Of a stretch of DNA of 64,000 bases, positions 19,352 through 28,679 are shown in pieces. The notes beneath the pieces are model-generated. The model did no database searches and had not been told where the DNA came from. It was given only the letters and a program-made list of their open reading frames with translations. The stretch spans positions 186,001 to 250,000 of the forward strand of contig CANMMF010000002.1 of assembly GCA_947498985.1 (NCBI GenBank), given 5' to 3'. A program made the position numbers and the translations under genes. Position 1 is the first letter of the stretch; each line of letters opens with the position of its first letter. Origin of the DNA: an uncultured Paracoccaceae bacterium. GTDB taxonomy: Bacteria; Pseudomonadota; Alphaproteobacteria; Rhodobacterales; Rhodobacteraceae.

Positions 19352-19696
19352 TCAGCCCAGCAGCGGCGCGATCAGACCGGCCAGAATGACGGTGATCGGG
19401 TCGGGATACATCAGCCAGGCGCCGGCCTGCTCGAAATGGCTGCCAAGCTGCAGCTGCGACACACGCTCCGCATAGGGCTCCGGGCCTAGACCGGCAAAGA
19501 TCAGGGTCTTGAAGCCCAGGAACGCCAGCGCCAGCAGAAACAGAAAGCGCAGCCCGATGCCGCCGACCTTGTTGTCTGGGCGTTGATGGATCAGGTTGTT
19601 GCTGTCGATCTTGGTGACATAGCCGCGCGCCATGCGCATATGCTTGCGCCGCACGGCTTTCTGGCGCTTGTCAAAACTGCGAAGAGAGCCTTCCAT
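19352..19696 (-). CDS. Small membrane protein of unknown function
   Basis: About 114 residues, behind GGAGGC 6 nt from the ATG at 19696. A highly basic N-terminus (MEGSLRSFDKRQKAVRRKH, then MRMARGYVTKID) precedes a membrane helix (GLRFLFLLALAFLGFKTLIFAGL). A periplasmic segment and a final hydrophobic stretch (PITVILAGLIAPLLG) follow. No family recognised; the basic start resembles nucleoid- or lipid-binding ends. Confidence 0.6.
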   Translation of the reverse strand: MEGSLRSFDKRQKAVRRKHMRMARGYVTKIDSNNLIHQRPDNKVGGIGLRFLFLLALAFLGFKTLIFAGLGPEPYAERVSQLQLGSHFEQAGAWLMYPDPITVILAGLIAPLLG

Positions 19697-19785
19697 GGCA
19701 GCCTCCGAATATCCGGCCCCCACCGAACGTCCAGTAAATTAGCCACGAAATAAGGCGAAAATGCGGCGAGCGTCTTGATTTTACC

Positions 19786-20679
19786 TTAAATGCCGGGCGC
19801 GTCAGAGGGGTTTTTCTGCAAGGTCAGCGTCACCCAGTCACCAATCTCGTCCTGCCGCAGAAGATTGATGCCGTTTCGTGCATAAGCCGCGATCACCTCA
19901 CCCGCCTGACGGGTCAGGATCCCCGAGAGAATCGCATAGCCCGACGGCGCAAGATGCGTGGCCATGTCCGGCGCAAGATCGATCAGCGGCTGCATCAGGA
20001 TATTGGCAAAGATGAGGTCAAAGGGTGCCGCCTCTGCGATCCGCGCATGGCCAAAGCCGATGGCTTCGAGACAGACCACCCGGTCGCCAAGCCCGTTGGC
20101 CGCCACGTTGACCTCGGCCACCTCGACGGCGACCTCGTCGATATCCGAGGCAATCACCGTGTCTGGCCAGATCCGCGCCGCGGCCATCGCCAGAACCGCC
20201 GTACCGCAGCCGATATCGGCCACGCGGCGCCCCCGGAAGCCGTCCACCGCCAGCCTGTCGAGCGCCCGCAAACAGCCCAGCGTCGTGCCATGGTGGCCGG
20301 TGCCGAAAGCCATGGCCGCCTCGATCAGCAGCGGCTCGGCCCCCTGGGGCACCTTGTCGGCATCGTGGCTGCCATAGACAAAGAAACGCCCGGCCTCTAC
20401 CGGCGTCAGCTCGCGCCGGACCTTGTCGACCCAGTCGGTGTCCGGCACTTCGCTGACCACAAAGGGCTGCGCCTGAAACGCCGCGACCAGCAGGGCCAGC
20501 TCCACATCGTCCGGCGCTTGGGTGAAGTAGCCGCCGACCTCCCACATGCCGTTGCCATCCTCGATCTCGAAGACACCGACGCCCATGGGTTCGGGCTCCA
20601 GCGCCTCCATCGCCTCGCCCAGCGCCTCGGCGCGGTCCTTGGCGGTGAGCTTGGTGAAAGCGGTCCAGGTCTTGGGCAT
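19786..20679 (-). CDS. prmA: Ribosomal protein L11 methyltransferase
   Basis: About 297 residues. PrmA trimethylates L11 with SAM. The substrate-recognition N-domain is followed by AFGTGHHGTTLGCLRAL, SAM motif VADIGCGTAVLAMAAA, ASDIDEVAVEVAEVN and the catalytic-site FDLIFANILMQPLIDLAP. The start at 20679 (MPKTWTAFTKL) fits; the longer frame adds a low-complexity stretch. It may share a transcript with the MFS gene 63 nt upstream. Confidence 0.93.
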   Translation of the reverse strand: MPKTWTAFTKLTAKDRAEALGEAMEALEPEPMGVGVFEIEDGNGMWEVGGYFTQAPDDVELALLVAAFQAQPFVVSEVPDTDWVDKVRRELTPVEAGRFFVYGSHDADKVPQGAEPLLIEAAMAFGTGHHGTTLGCLRALDRLAVDGFRGRRVADIGCGTAVLAMAAARIWPDTVIASDIDEVAVEVAEVNVAANGLGDRVVCLEAIGFGHARIAEAAPFDLIFANILMQPLIDLAPDMATHLAPSGYAILSGILTRQAGEVIAAYARNGINLLRQDEIGDWVTLTLQKNPSDAPGI

Positions 20680-20742
20680 CGGCGGGCTCCGGGCTGGTGG
20701 GTCTGCGCCTCTTAGCGCGCGCATATCGCCGCTGCCAGCACT

Positions 20743-21972
20743 CTATTCGGCAGGGGCCGCCACGAGTTGCGAAAAGATCGTCTCGTTGCCGGGCTCCGGA
20801 TGGCGCGGAATCATCAGCGCCAGCACAAGGCTCGTCGCCGCCATGCCGGCGGCCAGCCCGAACACCGCGCCGGGAGAGGCCAGCCACAGATAGCCCAGGG
20901 CCGCGGGCAGGAAGACGGCCGCGATATGGTTGATGGTGAACGCCACCGCCGCGGTGGGGGCGATGTCGCCGGGATCGGCGATCTTCTGGAAATAGGTCTT
21001 GAGCGCCAGCGCCAGCGCAAAGAACATGTGATCGAGCACATAGAGCACCGCCGCCAGCACCACCCCCCAGCCAAACCAGTAAAGCCCGCCATAGGCCAGG
21101 AACACGCAGACCAGCCCGGTATATTCGAAGACCAGCGCGTTGCGCTCTCCGAACCGGTGCACCACCCGGCCAAGCACCGGTGCAATCGCGATATTGGCCA
21201 CAAGGTTGATCAGGTAGAGCGAGGTGATCTCGTGCACGTCAAAGCCGAACTGCTCCACCATCATGAAGGCCGCGAAGACGATGAAGATCTGCCGTCGCGC
21301 GCCGGACATGAATTGCAACGCATAATACAGCCAGTAGCGCCGGCGCAGGATGAACTTCTTGAGCTGCGGGTTGGGGCTTTCGAACTGCGGAAAGGCCAGC
21401 ACGCAATAAAGCACGATCAGCAATGTCATGCCGCCCGAGGCGAGATAGACAAAGTTGTAGCTGAGCTCGAACGCCTTCCAGGTCATCACGATGGCCACAT
21501 AGGCCACCAGCGTCGCCGCGGATCCGGCCGCAAGCAGCAGCCCCAGAACCTGCGGCGCGCGCTCTTTCGACAGCCATTGCAGCTGCAGGCTCTGGTTCAC
21601 GGTTTCGTAGTAGTGAAACCCGATGGAGCTGAGCAGAGTGACGAAAAGCAGCCCGCCCATCGACGGGAACCACGCGGTGATGGCCGTTGCGACCCCGAGC
21701 AGCGCCAGAGAGATCATCGCAAGCACCTGTTCGCGCACAAAGACGATGATCAGGATCACCCCGATGGCGAAAAAGCCGGGGATCTCGCGCACCGTGTGCA
21801 GCCAGCCGATATCGGAGCCGTCGAACTGCGCCGCCTCGATGACGAAATTGTTCAGCAGCGCCGACCAGGTGGCAAAGCTGAGCGGCATGGCGATGGCCAT
21901 GAGAAACAGCAGCGTCACGGGCCGCCGCCAGACCGGCAGAGAGTGGGCGTCTTGCAGACGAACGGGTTGCAT
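20743..21972 (-). CDS. MFS-family transporter
   Basis: About 409 residues and 12 predicted helices in two halves with a central basic loop (FILRRRYWLYYALQ). Typical MFS signs are weak sequence motifs but the correct topology, with acidic and aromatic residues in the first helices (WSALLNNFVIEAAQFDGSDIGWLH). It is not obviously a sugar or drug family from sequence. The C-terminus ends in a soluble tail. It lies upstream of prmA on the same strand. Confidence 0.75.
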   Translation of the reverse strand: MQPVRLQDAHSLPVWRRPVTLLFLMAIAMPLSFATWSALLNNFVIEAAQFDGSDIGWLHTVREIPGFFAIGVILIIVFVREQVLAMISLALLGVATAITAWFPSMGGLLFVTLLSSIGFHYYETVNQSLQLQWLSKERAPQVLGLLLAAGSAATLVAYVAIVMTWKAFELSYNFVYLASGGMTLLIVLYCVLAFPQFESPNPQLKKFILRRRYWLYYALQFMSGARRQIFIVFAAFMMVEQFGFDVHEITSLYLINLVANIAIAPVLGRVVHRFGERNALVFEYTGLVCVFLAYGGLYWFGWGVVLAAVLYVLDHMFFALALALKTYFQKIADPGDIAPTAAVAFTINHIAAVFLPAALGYLWLASPGAVFGLAAGMAATSLVLALMIPRHPEPGNETIFSQLVAAPAE

Positions 21973-22195
21973 GATGCCGCTTTACGCCCATTGTTGCGGC
22001 TTGGCGAGGGCCGTCTTGCGCAGGCGAGCCTGTGCGGTGGCGCACGAAGATCGTGGTCGCCGCGCCAAAGACAGAGGGATCGCGCCGGTGGCAGGGGTCT
22101 TGAGCCCCTCGCCCCGGCCCTGATCTGGATCAAGGCGCAGGCATGCCAATTCCTGCATATGGACCCGGCAACAGACAGCCCGAGACCGCAGAGCC

Positions 22196-23257
22196 ATGGA
22201 TATCGTCGCCCTCATCGACCGGATCGGAGAAGCGCCCGCAGCGGCGCTCTTCGGGTTGGTGACCGGCATCGTCTTCGGCATTGCCGCGCAGCGGTCGCGG
22301 TTTTGCCTGCGTGCGGCGGTAGTCGAGTTTGCCCGCGGTGCCATGCAGGACAAGGTGGCGGTCTGGTTGCTGACCTTCTCGACGGCGCTGGTCTGGGTGC
22401 AGGCGGCCCGGCTTGGCGGCGTCATCGACGTGACCGAGGCGCGCATGATGGCGGTGCCCGGCAGCTGGTCCGGCGCGGTGATCGGCGGTCTGCTCTTTGG
22501 TGCGGGCATGGTGCTGGCGCGCGGCTGCTCGGGCCGCTTGCTGGTGCTGGCCGCCACCGGCAACCTGCGCTCCATGGTCTCCGGGCTTATCTTTGCAGTG
22601 GTTGCGCAGATCACGCTGACCGGCTGGCTGGCCCCTCTGCGCAACGCTCTGGCCTCGCTCTGGAGCACCTCGGGCGGTCGCAATGTCGATCTTCTGACGG
22701 CAGCCGCCCTGCCGCGCGAGACCGGGCTTGTGCTGGGGCTCGCCCTGGCGCTGCTGGCGCTGGAGCTGGCGCGCCGCAACCGCATCGGCCTGTCGCGCCT
22801 GGTGTTTGCCTCCGGCGTCGGATTTGCCGTTGCGTTGGGCTGGGCGCTGACCTACGCGCTGAGCCGGGTCAGCTTTGATCCGGTGCAGATCGAGAGCCTG
22901 ACTTTCACCGGCCCTTCGGCCAACACGCTGATGTTCGTGCTGGACCGCGCCTCCATCCTCGAGTTCGATATCGGCCTCGTGCCGGGTGTGGTCATCGGGT
23001 CGTTTGTCGCGGCCCTTTGGGCCGGAGAGCTGACCTGGCAGGGGTTCGAGGGCCCGACACCGATGCGCAACGCGATGATCGGCGCGGGTCTCATGGGGTT
23101 CGGCGGCATGCTGGCCGGTGGCTGCGCGATTGGCGCAGGCGTGACCGGAGGCTCGATCTTTGTCGCCACCGCCTGGCTGGCCCTGCTGGCGATGTGGGTG
23201 GGAGGCATGGCCACCGACATGGCGCTGCGTGGCAGGGATGCCGCCGCACTCGCCTGA
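22196..23257 (+). CDS. YeeE/YedE-family sulfur-compound permease (TsuA-like)
   Basis: About 353 residues, nine or ten helices. Family cysteines in internal repeats are visible: QRSRFCLRAAV, ARGCSGRLLVLA and LAGGCAIGAGVTGGS, which in the characterised thiosulfate permease TsuA relay the substrate. Sulfur-compound import is therefore likely; the exact compound is open. No TusA/YeeD or rhodanese gene follows, unlike many relatives. It converges on rluE with a 3-nt gap. Confidence 0.82.
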   Translation: MDIVALIDRIGEAPAAALFGLVTGIVFGIAAQRSRFCLRAAVVEFARGAMQDKVAVWLLTFSTALVWVQAARLGGVIDVTEARMMAVPGSWSGAVIGGLLFGAGMVLARGCSGRLLVLAATGNLRSMVSGLIFAVVAQITLTGWLAPLRNALASLWSTSGGRNVDLLTAAALPRETGLVLGLALALLALELARRNRIGLSRLVFASGVGFAVALGWALTYALSRVSFDPVQIESLTFTGPSANTLMFVLDRASILEFDIGLVPGVVIGSFVAALWAGELTWQGFEGPTPMRNAMIGAGLMGFGGMLAGGCAIGAGVTGGSIFVATAWLALLAMWVGGMATDMALRGRDAAALA

Positions 23258-23260
23258 GCG

Positions 23261-23806
23261 TCACGCGTCGCGCCAGGTCCCCGGCGCAACCCCGTCAAGC
23301 GTCCAGTCGCCAACCGACCAGCGCACCAGCCGCAGGCAAGGCAGCCCGACATGCGCCGTCATGCGCCGCACCTGCCGGTTGCGCCCTTCGGTGATCGTCA
23401 GCCGCAGCCAGGCATCCGGCACGGTCTTGCGAAACCGCACCGGCGGGTCGCGCGGCCAGAGATCGGGCGGCGCGATGCTTGCGACCTCGGCGGGCCGGGT
23501 CGGGCCGTCCTTCAGCGTCACACCTGCGCGCAGGGCGTCGAGCTGTGCCGCGTCCGGCATGCCTTCGACCTGCACCAGATAGGTCTTGGGCTTGCGGTAT
23601 TTCGGGCTGGAGATCCGCGCCTGCAACCGCCCGTCATCGGTCAGCACCATCAGCCCTTCGCTGTCGCGGTCGAGCCGGCCTGCGGGATAGACCCCGGGCA
23701 AGGTGATGAAATCCGACAGCGTGGCACGCTGATTGCCCGCGCTGCCCTTATCGGTGAATTGCGACAGCACCCCGAACGGCTTGTTGAAGAGGATGACCCG
23801 CGCCAA
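23261..23806 (-). CDS. rluE: Pseudouridine synthase, RluE/RsuA type
   Basis: About 181 residues, with no N-terminal S4 domain, as in RluE (23S rRNA U2457 in E. coli). The catalytic loop is [18 protein letters not shown] (Asp nucleophile); the start [18 protein letters not shown] and [17 protein letters not shown] are family marks. No ATG precedes this; a TTG at 23806, one base after the tadA stop, gives [12 protein letters not shown]. It is therefore likely translated by coupling with tadA. Confidence 0.9.
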   Translation of the reverse strand: MARVILFNKPFGVLSQFTDKGSAGNQRATLSDFITLPGVYPAGRLDRDSEGLMVLTDDGRLQARISSPKYRKPKTYLVQVEGMPDAAQLDALRAGVTLKDGPTRPAEVASIAPPDLWPRDPPVRFRKTVPDAWLRLTITEGRNRQVRRMTAHVGLPCLRLVRWSVGDWTLDGVAPGTWRDA

Positions 23807-23807
23807 C

Positions 23808-24257
23808 TCAGCGCCTGCCCTGGAAGAAGTCGCGCAGAAGGGCGGCGGAGGCGTCTGCCGCGATGCCGTCATAAACCTCGGGCGCATGGTGGCACTGCGG
23901 ATGCGCAAAGACCCGCGCGCCCTGCGCCACTCCGCCAGATTTGAGATCCGCCGCGCCATAGTAAAGCCGCCGGAGGCGGGCAAAAGAGATCGCCGCCGCA
24001 CACATCGCGCAAGGCTCCAGCGTCACATAAAGGTCGTGATCCGGCAGCCGCTCTGACCCCAGCATCCGGCAGGCCGCGCGGATCGCCAAGATCTCGGCAT
24101 GTGCCGTGGGATCGTTCAATTCCCTTGTCCGGTTGCCCGCACGCGCCAGAACCGTGCCATCCGCCGCTACGATCACCGCGCCCACCGGCACCTCTCCGCG
24201 GGATGCGGCGGCGCGCGCCTCGTCAAGGGCCGTCTGCATGTGGCTGGCAAAACTCAT
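23808..24257 (-). CDS. tadA: tRNA-specific adenosine deaminase TadA
   Basis: About 149 residues. TadA converts A34 to inosine in tRNA-Arg. The zinc site is [11 protein letters not shown] (His53, Glu55) and PCAMCAAAI (Cys83, Cys86). NDPTAHAE and VPVGAVIV are typical. Overall length matches TadA better than other cytidine deaminases. Divergent from rluB, with a 73-nt spacer. Confidence 0.93.
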   Translation of the reverse strand: MSFASHMQTALDEARAAASRGEVPVGAVIVAADGTVLARAGNRTRELNDPTAHAEILAIRAACRMLGSERLPDHDLYVTLEPCAMCAAAISFARLRRLYYGAADLKSGGVAQGARVFAHPQCHHAPEVYDGIAADASAALLRDFFQGRR

Positions 24258-24330
24258 GGCCCCTCATAGTCGCGCCGATGCGGCACGCCAAGCCTTTGAC
24301 AGCGCGCCCGGATCGGATAGAGGAAGCGCT

Positions 24331-25278
24331 ATGGCACAGCCCCCTTCCCCTCCGCCCGGCGACCGCATCGCCAAGGTCATCGCACGCGCAGGCCTCGCCT
24401 CGCGCCGCGAAGCCGAACGCATGATCGAGGCGGGGCGGGTTTCGGTCAACGGCACCGTCATCGACCGCGCCGCGCTGAACGTCACCGACAGCGACCGGGT
24501 GGAGGTGGATGGCAAGGCGCTTGGCGCCGCACCCGACCCGCGGCTCTGGCTCTATCACAAGCCCGCGGGCCTTGTGACCACCACCAAGGACGAGCAGGGC
24601 CGCCCGACGATCTATGACGATCTGCCCGAAGACCTGCCGCGTGTGATGAGCGTTGGACGGCTCGACCTGAACTCCGAAGGCCTGCTGCTGCTGACCAATG
24701 ACGGCGGCCTCAAGCGCAAGATGGAGCTTCCCGCGACCGGCTGGCTGCGCCGCTACCGCGTCCGTGTGAAAGGCCGCCCCAACGACGACGCGTTGCAGCC
24801 GCTGCGTGACGGCATCGAGGTCGAGGGCCAGCGGTTCCAGCCGATGAGCGTCACCATCGACCGCCAGCAGGGCGCCAATGCCTGGCTGACCGTGGGGCTG
24901 CGCGAAGGCAAGAACCGCGAAGTGCGCCGCGCCATGGCCGATGTCGGGCTGAGCGTGAACCGGCTGATCCGCGTCTCTTACGGGCCGTTCCAGCTTGGTC
25001 AGCTGAAGCCCGGCGACGTGCAGGAGATCCGCCCCCGCGTGCTGCGCGACCAGTTGGGGCTTGAGGGCGCGAAACCCGACAGACCGGTGCCGCAACGGCG
25101 CAGGCCGCCCCGCGCCTCGGACCCGGGCGCGCGCGCGGATGGCACGGCCAAGCGCGCTCAGGGAGCGGCCGGGCCCAAAGTTCCAAAGCACCGTCCCAAA
25201 AGCGCCGCAAATCGCGCCGCCCCCAAACCCGGCACGCCACGTGGCGGCAAAGGGCCCAAGCCGCGCTCCGGACGGTAA
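24331..25278 (+). CDS. rluB: Pseudouridine synthase RluB, S4-domain type
   Basis: About 315 residues. The S4 domain (RIAKVIARAGLASRREAERMIEAGRVSVNG) precedes the catalytic domain with VGRLDLNSEGLLLLTNDG and GKNREVRRAMADVG. It modifies 23S rRNA. The last 70 residues are basic, Pro- and Ala-rich and probably disordered, a common extension in this family. The ATG at 24331 has AGAGGAAG upstream; longer frames overlap tadA and are not coding. Confidence 0.93.
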   Translation: MAQPPSPPPGDRIAKVIARAGLASRREAERMIEAGRVSVNGTVIDRAALNVTDSDRVEVDGKALGAAPDPRLWLYHKPAGLVTTTKDEQGRPTIYDDLPEDLPRVMSVGRLDLNSEGLLLLTNDGGLKRKMELPATGWLRRYRVRVKGRPNDDALQPLRDGIEVEGQRFQPMSVTIDRQQGANAWLTVGLREGKNREVRRAMADVGLSVNRLIRVSYGPFQLGQLKPGDVQEIRPRVLRDQLGLEGAKPDRPVPQRRRPPRASDPGARADGTAKRAQGAAGPKVPKHRPKSAANRAAPKPGTPRGGKGPKPRSGR

Positions 25279-25353
25279 CCAATCATTAACTTTTCGCGAA
25301 TTTTCCCGCGATTTGTCCGATTTTCGCCCCGTTTCGCACGGATAGATTAACGC

Positions 25354-25551
25354 ATGTTGATAACGATCATAGCCCTTTCCGTGGCCGCCCTTTCGGTCTT
25401 TTTCATGCTTGGTGGCTTGCGCGTGGCAGCGCAGGACACGGTGAAGATGCTGAGCGAAACCACCGCTCAGGCCCGGCGCGCAGGCGAGCTTTTGCCCCGC
25501 GTGGCATTTGTCATGCTCTGGACGATGATCTTCGCGTTTAGCTATTTCTGA
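25354..25551 (+). CDS. Small two-helix membrane protein at the start of the XpaC-TelA cluster
   Basis: 65 residues. Two hydrophobic helices (LITIIALSVAALSVFFMLGGL and RVAFVMLWTMIFAFSYF) frame a polar segment with AQDTVKMLSETTAQARRAGE. It lies 7 nt upstream of the first XpaC-like gene. Its ribosome site is weak, and the next gene's GAGGG overlaps its stop codon. No family recognised; possibly an accessory subunit of the cluster. Confidence 0.65.
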   Translation: MLITIIALSVAALSVFFMLGGLRVAAQDTVKMLSETTAQARRAGELLPRVAFVMLWTMIFAFSYF

Positions 25552-25558
25552 GGGTGCG

Positions 25559-26389
25559 ATGAAACGGCAGACAGGGCCTGACTACGGATTTCGCCAAAAC
25601 AATGTCGATGCGGGCCTGAACGTGCTGTTCCTGGCCGCGTTTCCGCTTGTGCTGTGGCTCTTTCAGGGCTCCGTGGCGCTGCTGGCGACGGCGCTGGTGC
25701 AGATGTTCCTGCTGGCCGCCGGGCTGCGGATGATCTCGCGCGGGCAGGCGATCCAGCGCGATTACGATGCCGCCAGGATGGCGCATCGGCCAAGGCTGCC
25801 GCGCAAGGTCCTGGGCTCGGTGCTGATCGGCATCGTGGTTCTGATCCTGGCGGGCCACCAGTTCCATTCGCTTGCCCTGCCGCTGCTTTTCGGCGTCTTG
25901 GCCACAACCCTCTCCATCGCGGCGTTCGGGTTCGATCCGATGAAGGACAAGGGCCTCGACGATCCGGTCCTGACCGCGCAGATGAAGGCCGACAGGTTTC
26001 TGGCCACAACCGAACAGGATCTCGCCTCTGCCGCGCACCGCGTGGCCGGTCTGGGCGATGCGGATCTCACCCGGCAGACCGAGGCGCTGCAGGACAGCGT
26101 CATGCGCCTTCTGCGCACGGCCGCTGCAGATATCGAAAAGCTCAACAAGCTGCGCAAGCCCGCTCTGAAGCTGGTCGAGATCCTCTCGGTGGAGCTTGAC
26201 CGGCTCGAAAACTGCTGGGAGGGCGAGGACTATCTTTTTGCCCGCCGCCGCTACGGCGCCAAGCTGGACGTGCTGGCCGAAAGCTTTGCCGCGCGGTTGC
26301 ACAAAATGCAGGCGCGCAGCGGTCAGGATGCCTTTGACATGGAAGCCGATCTGCTGATTGACCGGATGCCGGTCGAATCCGCAGCCTGA
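25559..26389 (+). CDS. XpaC-like (5-bromo-4-chloroindolyl phosphate hydrolysis family) membrane protein
   Basis: About 276 residues. Four hydrophobic segments in residues 20-125 are followed by AAFGFDPMKDKGLDD, then an all-helical C-terminal domain (LTAQMKADRFLATTEQDLASAAHRVAGL and on). The FDPMKDKG motif is shared with the second paralogue at 26562. The Bacillus name comes from an enzyme assay; actual activity is unclear, and partner genes are TelA and SPFH proteins. It is the first of two XpaC-like genes here. Confidence 0.75.
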   Translation: MKRQTGPDYGFRQNNVDAGLNVLFLAAFPLVLWLFQGSVALLATALVQMFLLAAGLRMISRGQAIQRDYDAARMAHRPRLPRKVLGSVLIGIVVLILAGHQFHSLALPLLFGVLATTLSIAAFGFDPMKDKGLDDPVLTAQMKADRFLATTEQDLASAAHRVAGLGDADLTRQTEALQDSVMRLLRTAAADIEKLNKLRKPALKLVEILSVELDRLENCWEGEDYLFARRRYGAKLDVLAESFAARLHKMQARSGQDAFDMEADLLIDRMPVESAA

Positions 26390-26470
26390 GCCGGGACCGC
26401 GCCAGTTCCCCCTAGCAAGTACGGCGGTTTGCCCCTAGATTCAGGCTGAACCAACAGCCCCGGGGGCCCC

Positions 26471-26560
26471 ATGTCGACCAACGCCTTGCAGAAGGTGACC
26501 TATATCCTTTTGATCCTGCTGCTGTTCGGAGTCACCTCCGGATTTCTCGGGGGACTCTGA
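26471..26560 (+). CDS. 29-residue membrane peptide gene
   Basis: ATG at 26471 to TGA at 26558-26560. It encodes MSTNALQKVT followed by one membrane helix (YILLILLLFGVTSGFLGGL). It sits in an otherwise short spacer between the two XpaC-like genes, with a GGGG tract upstream and its stop one base before the next start. Similar micro-peptides often accompany membrane complexes. I am moderately confident it is translated. Confidence 0.5.
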   Translation: MSTNALQKVTYILLILLLFGVTSGFLGGL

Positions 26561-26561
26561 C

Positions 26562-27455
26562 GTGGCCCAGCGCTTTGGCGGCAAATACAGCCCCGATGGC
26601 AGCACCGTCACGCCGGAAGACCGGCCGCAGCCCTCTGCCTACAAGGGCGCGAAAGTGGATCCAGTGGGGGCGCGCTCGAACGTGCTGTTCCTGCCGCCGA
26701 TCATTCTTGCGTTCACGTCGCTGAGCCAGGGCGCCACCGGCCTTGCGGTGGGGCTCGCTGGCGCGGGCGCGCTGCTTCTGGGCGCCTGGCTGCTGCGTGA
26801 CGGGTTGCGCGCGGAGGCGGTCTATAACGACCGCCGCGTGTCGCGCCGTCCAGCCATCCCGCGCAAGATCTTCGCCGCCATTGCCTGCGGCATCGGGGCT
26901 GCCATCGCCGCCTGGACGTCTGAGCCCGGTGTGGTGGCGCCGGTGATCTTCGGCACCGCCGCGGGCGTGCTGCATCTGGGCGCTTTCGGACTCGATCCGC
27001 TGAAGGACAAGGGCATGGAGGGCATCGACACCTTCCAGCAGGACCGCGTCGCACGGGTGGTGGACGAGGCCGAAAAGCACCTTGCCGCGATGTCCGACGC
27101 CATAAAGCGCGCCAGCGACCGCCAGGTCGAGGCGCGAGTCGAGCGGTTCCAGACAAAGGTGCGCGAGATGATCCGCACCGTCGAGGAAGACCCGCGCGAC
27201 CTGACGGCGGCCAAGAAATACCTTGGCGTCTACCTGATGGGCGCGCGCGACGCGGCGATCAAGTTCGCCGATATCTATTCGCGGTCGCAGGATCGCGGTG
27301 CAAAGTCGGATTTCATGATGCTTCTGACCGATCTCGAGGAAGGGTTCGACAAGAAGACGCAGAAACTGCTGCTCGACAACAACTCAGACCTCACGGTCGA
27401 AATCGAGGTGCTGCGCGACCGCCTTCAACGCGAAGGCGTGCGCCTGAAAACATGA
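26562..27455 (+). CDS. Second XpaC-like membrane protein
   Basis: About 297 residues, starting at a GTG one base after the micro-peptide stop. Architecture mirrors the 25559 gene: membrane segments in residues 40-140, LHLGAFGLDPLKDKGMEG, then a long helical C-terminal half (AEKHLAAMSDAIKRASDRQVEARVERFQTKVREMIRTVEEDPRDLTAAKKYLGVYLMG). It lies 24 nt before telA. The pair may form a heteromer. Confidence 0.75.
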   Translation: MAQRFGGKYSPDGSTVTPEDRPQPSAYKGAKVDPVGARSNVLFLPPIILAFTSLSQGATGLAVGLAGAGALLLGAWLLRDGLRAEAVYNDRRVSRRPAIPRKIFAAIACGIGAAIAAWTSEPGVVAPVIFGTAAGVLHLGAFGLDPLKDKGMEGIDTFQQDRVARVVDEAEKHLAAMSDAIKRASDRQVEARVERFQTKVREMIRTVEEDPRDLTAAKKYLGVYLMGARDAAIKFADIYSRSQDRGAKSDFMMLLTDLEEGFDKKTQKLLLDNNSDLTVEIEVLRDRLQREGVRLKT

Positions 27456-27479
27456 TTGTTCATTTCACGGGGAACCCAC

Positions 27480-28676
27480 ATGTCTGAAAAAACGCGTCAG
27501 GAAGCCGAGCAGGCGCTCGCGCTCGTCGAGGAAGTCAACGCTGTGATCCTGCCGGAACCGGCAGAGGCGAACGCCGTGGTGCCGCTGGCCGCGGCCCCCG
27601 CCGAGGTCGGCGCCGAGATCCGCTCGCGCATGGACGAGATCGACATGCATGACACGCAATCCATCGTGTCCTTCGGCTCTGCCGCGCAGGCCGAGCTGCA
27701 GGAAATCAGCCAGGCGATGCTCAACGACGTGCGCAACAAGGATGTGGGCCCTGCCGGCGACAGCCTGCGCGGGATCGTGACCACGATCCGCGGCTTCTCG
27801 GTCTCCGAGCTCGACGTGCGCCGCGAACGCAGCTGGTGGGAGAAGCTGCTGGGCCGCGCTGCGCCCTTCGCCAAGTTCACCGCGCGTTTCGAAGAGGTGC
27901 AGGGCCAGATCGACCGGGTGACCGACAACCTTCTGGAGCATGAGCACAAGCTGCTGAAAGACATCAAGTCGCTGGATCTGCTGTACGAAAAGACCCTGCA
28001 ATTCTACGACGAGCTGGCGCTTTACATCGCGGCGGGCGAGGAAAAGATCAAATCGCTCGACGAGAATGACATCCCCGCGATGGAGGCCGAAGTGCAGGCA
28101 GCACCCGAGGGCGATCAGGTGATGAAGGCGCAGGAACTGCGCGACCTGCGCGCCGCGCGCGACGATCTGGAGCGCCGGGTGCACGATCTGAAACTGACCC
28201 GTCAGGTGACGATGCAGTCGCTGCCCTCGATCCGTCTGGTGCAGGAAAACGACAAGAGCCTGGTGACCAAGATCAACTCCACCCTCGTCAACACCGTGCC
28301 GCTCTGGGAAACCCAGCTGGCGCAGGCGGTCACGATCCAGCGCTCGTCCGAGGCCGCCGCCGCGGTGCGCGACGCCAATGACCTGACCAACGAGCTGCTG
28401 ACCGCCAATGCCAAGAACCTGCGCGACAGCAACAAGATGATCCGCACCGAGATGGAACGCGGCGTCTTTGATATCGAGGCGGTCAAGCAGGCCAATGCAG
28501 ATCTGATCGGCACCATCCAGGAAAGCCTCCAGATCGCCGACGAGGGCAAGCGCCGCCGTGCCGAGGCCGAAACCGAGCTCAAGCGCATGGAAGCGGAGCT
28601 GCGGGACACGCTGGCCAGCGCAAAGGCCCGTCGCGACGGGGTTGGCGACAACGCCGGCACCGCGGTTCCGGGCTGA
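27480..28676 (+). CDS. telA: TelA-family protein (toxic anion resistance)
   Basis: About 398 residues, mostly helical, with a coiled-coil prone C-terminal half, no signal peptide and no clear membrane span. TelA signatures include SFGSAAQAELQEISQAMLNDVRNKDVGPAGDSL and WWEKLLGRAAPFAKFTARFEEVQGQID. Pairing with XpaC homologues is standard. The tellurite phenotype that named the family is not evidence of function here; a cytoplasmic scaffold linked to the membrane is plausible. The start at 27480 follows ACGGGGAA. Confidence 0.85.
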   Translation: MSEKTRQEAEQALALVEEVNAVILPEPAEANAVVPLAAAPAEVGAEIRSRMDEIDMHDTQSIVSFGSAAQAELQEISQAMLNDVRNKDVGPAGDSLRGIVTTIRGFSVSELDVRRERSWWEKLLGRAAPFAKFTARFEEVQGQIDRVTDNLLEHEHKLLKDIKSLDLLYEKTLQFYDELALYIAAGEEKIKSLDENDIPAMEAEVQAAPEGDQVMKAQELRDLRAARDDLERRVHDLKLTRQVTMQSLPSIRLVQENDKSLVTKINSTLVNTVPLWETQLAQAVTIQRSSEAAAAVRDANDLTNELLTANAKNLRDSNKMIRTEMERGVFDIEAVKQANADLIGTIQESLQIADEGKRRRAEAETELKRMEAELRDTLASAKARRDGVGDNAGTAVPG

Positions 28677-28679
28677 GCA

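Noticed and set aside
20767-22878. A 703-codon plus-strand frame
   Set aside because: It is antisense to the MFS gene and overlaps the YeeE gene; the product is low-complexity His/Arg/Gln-rich.
23807-24001. Longer N-terminus for the rluE gene
   Set aside because: It would overlap tadA out of frame and adds a non-family Arg-rich stretch; the TTG at 23806 fits the family.
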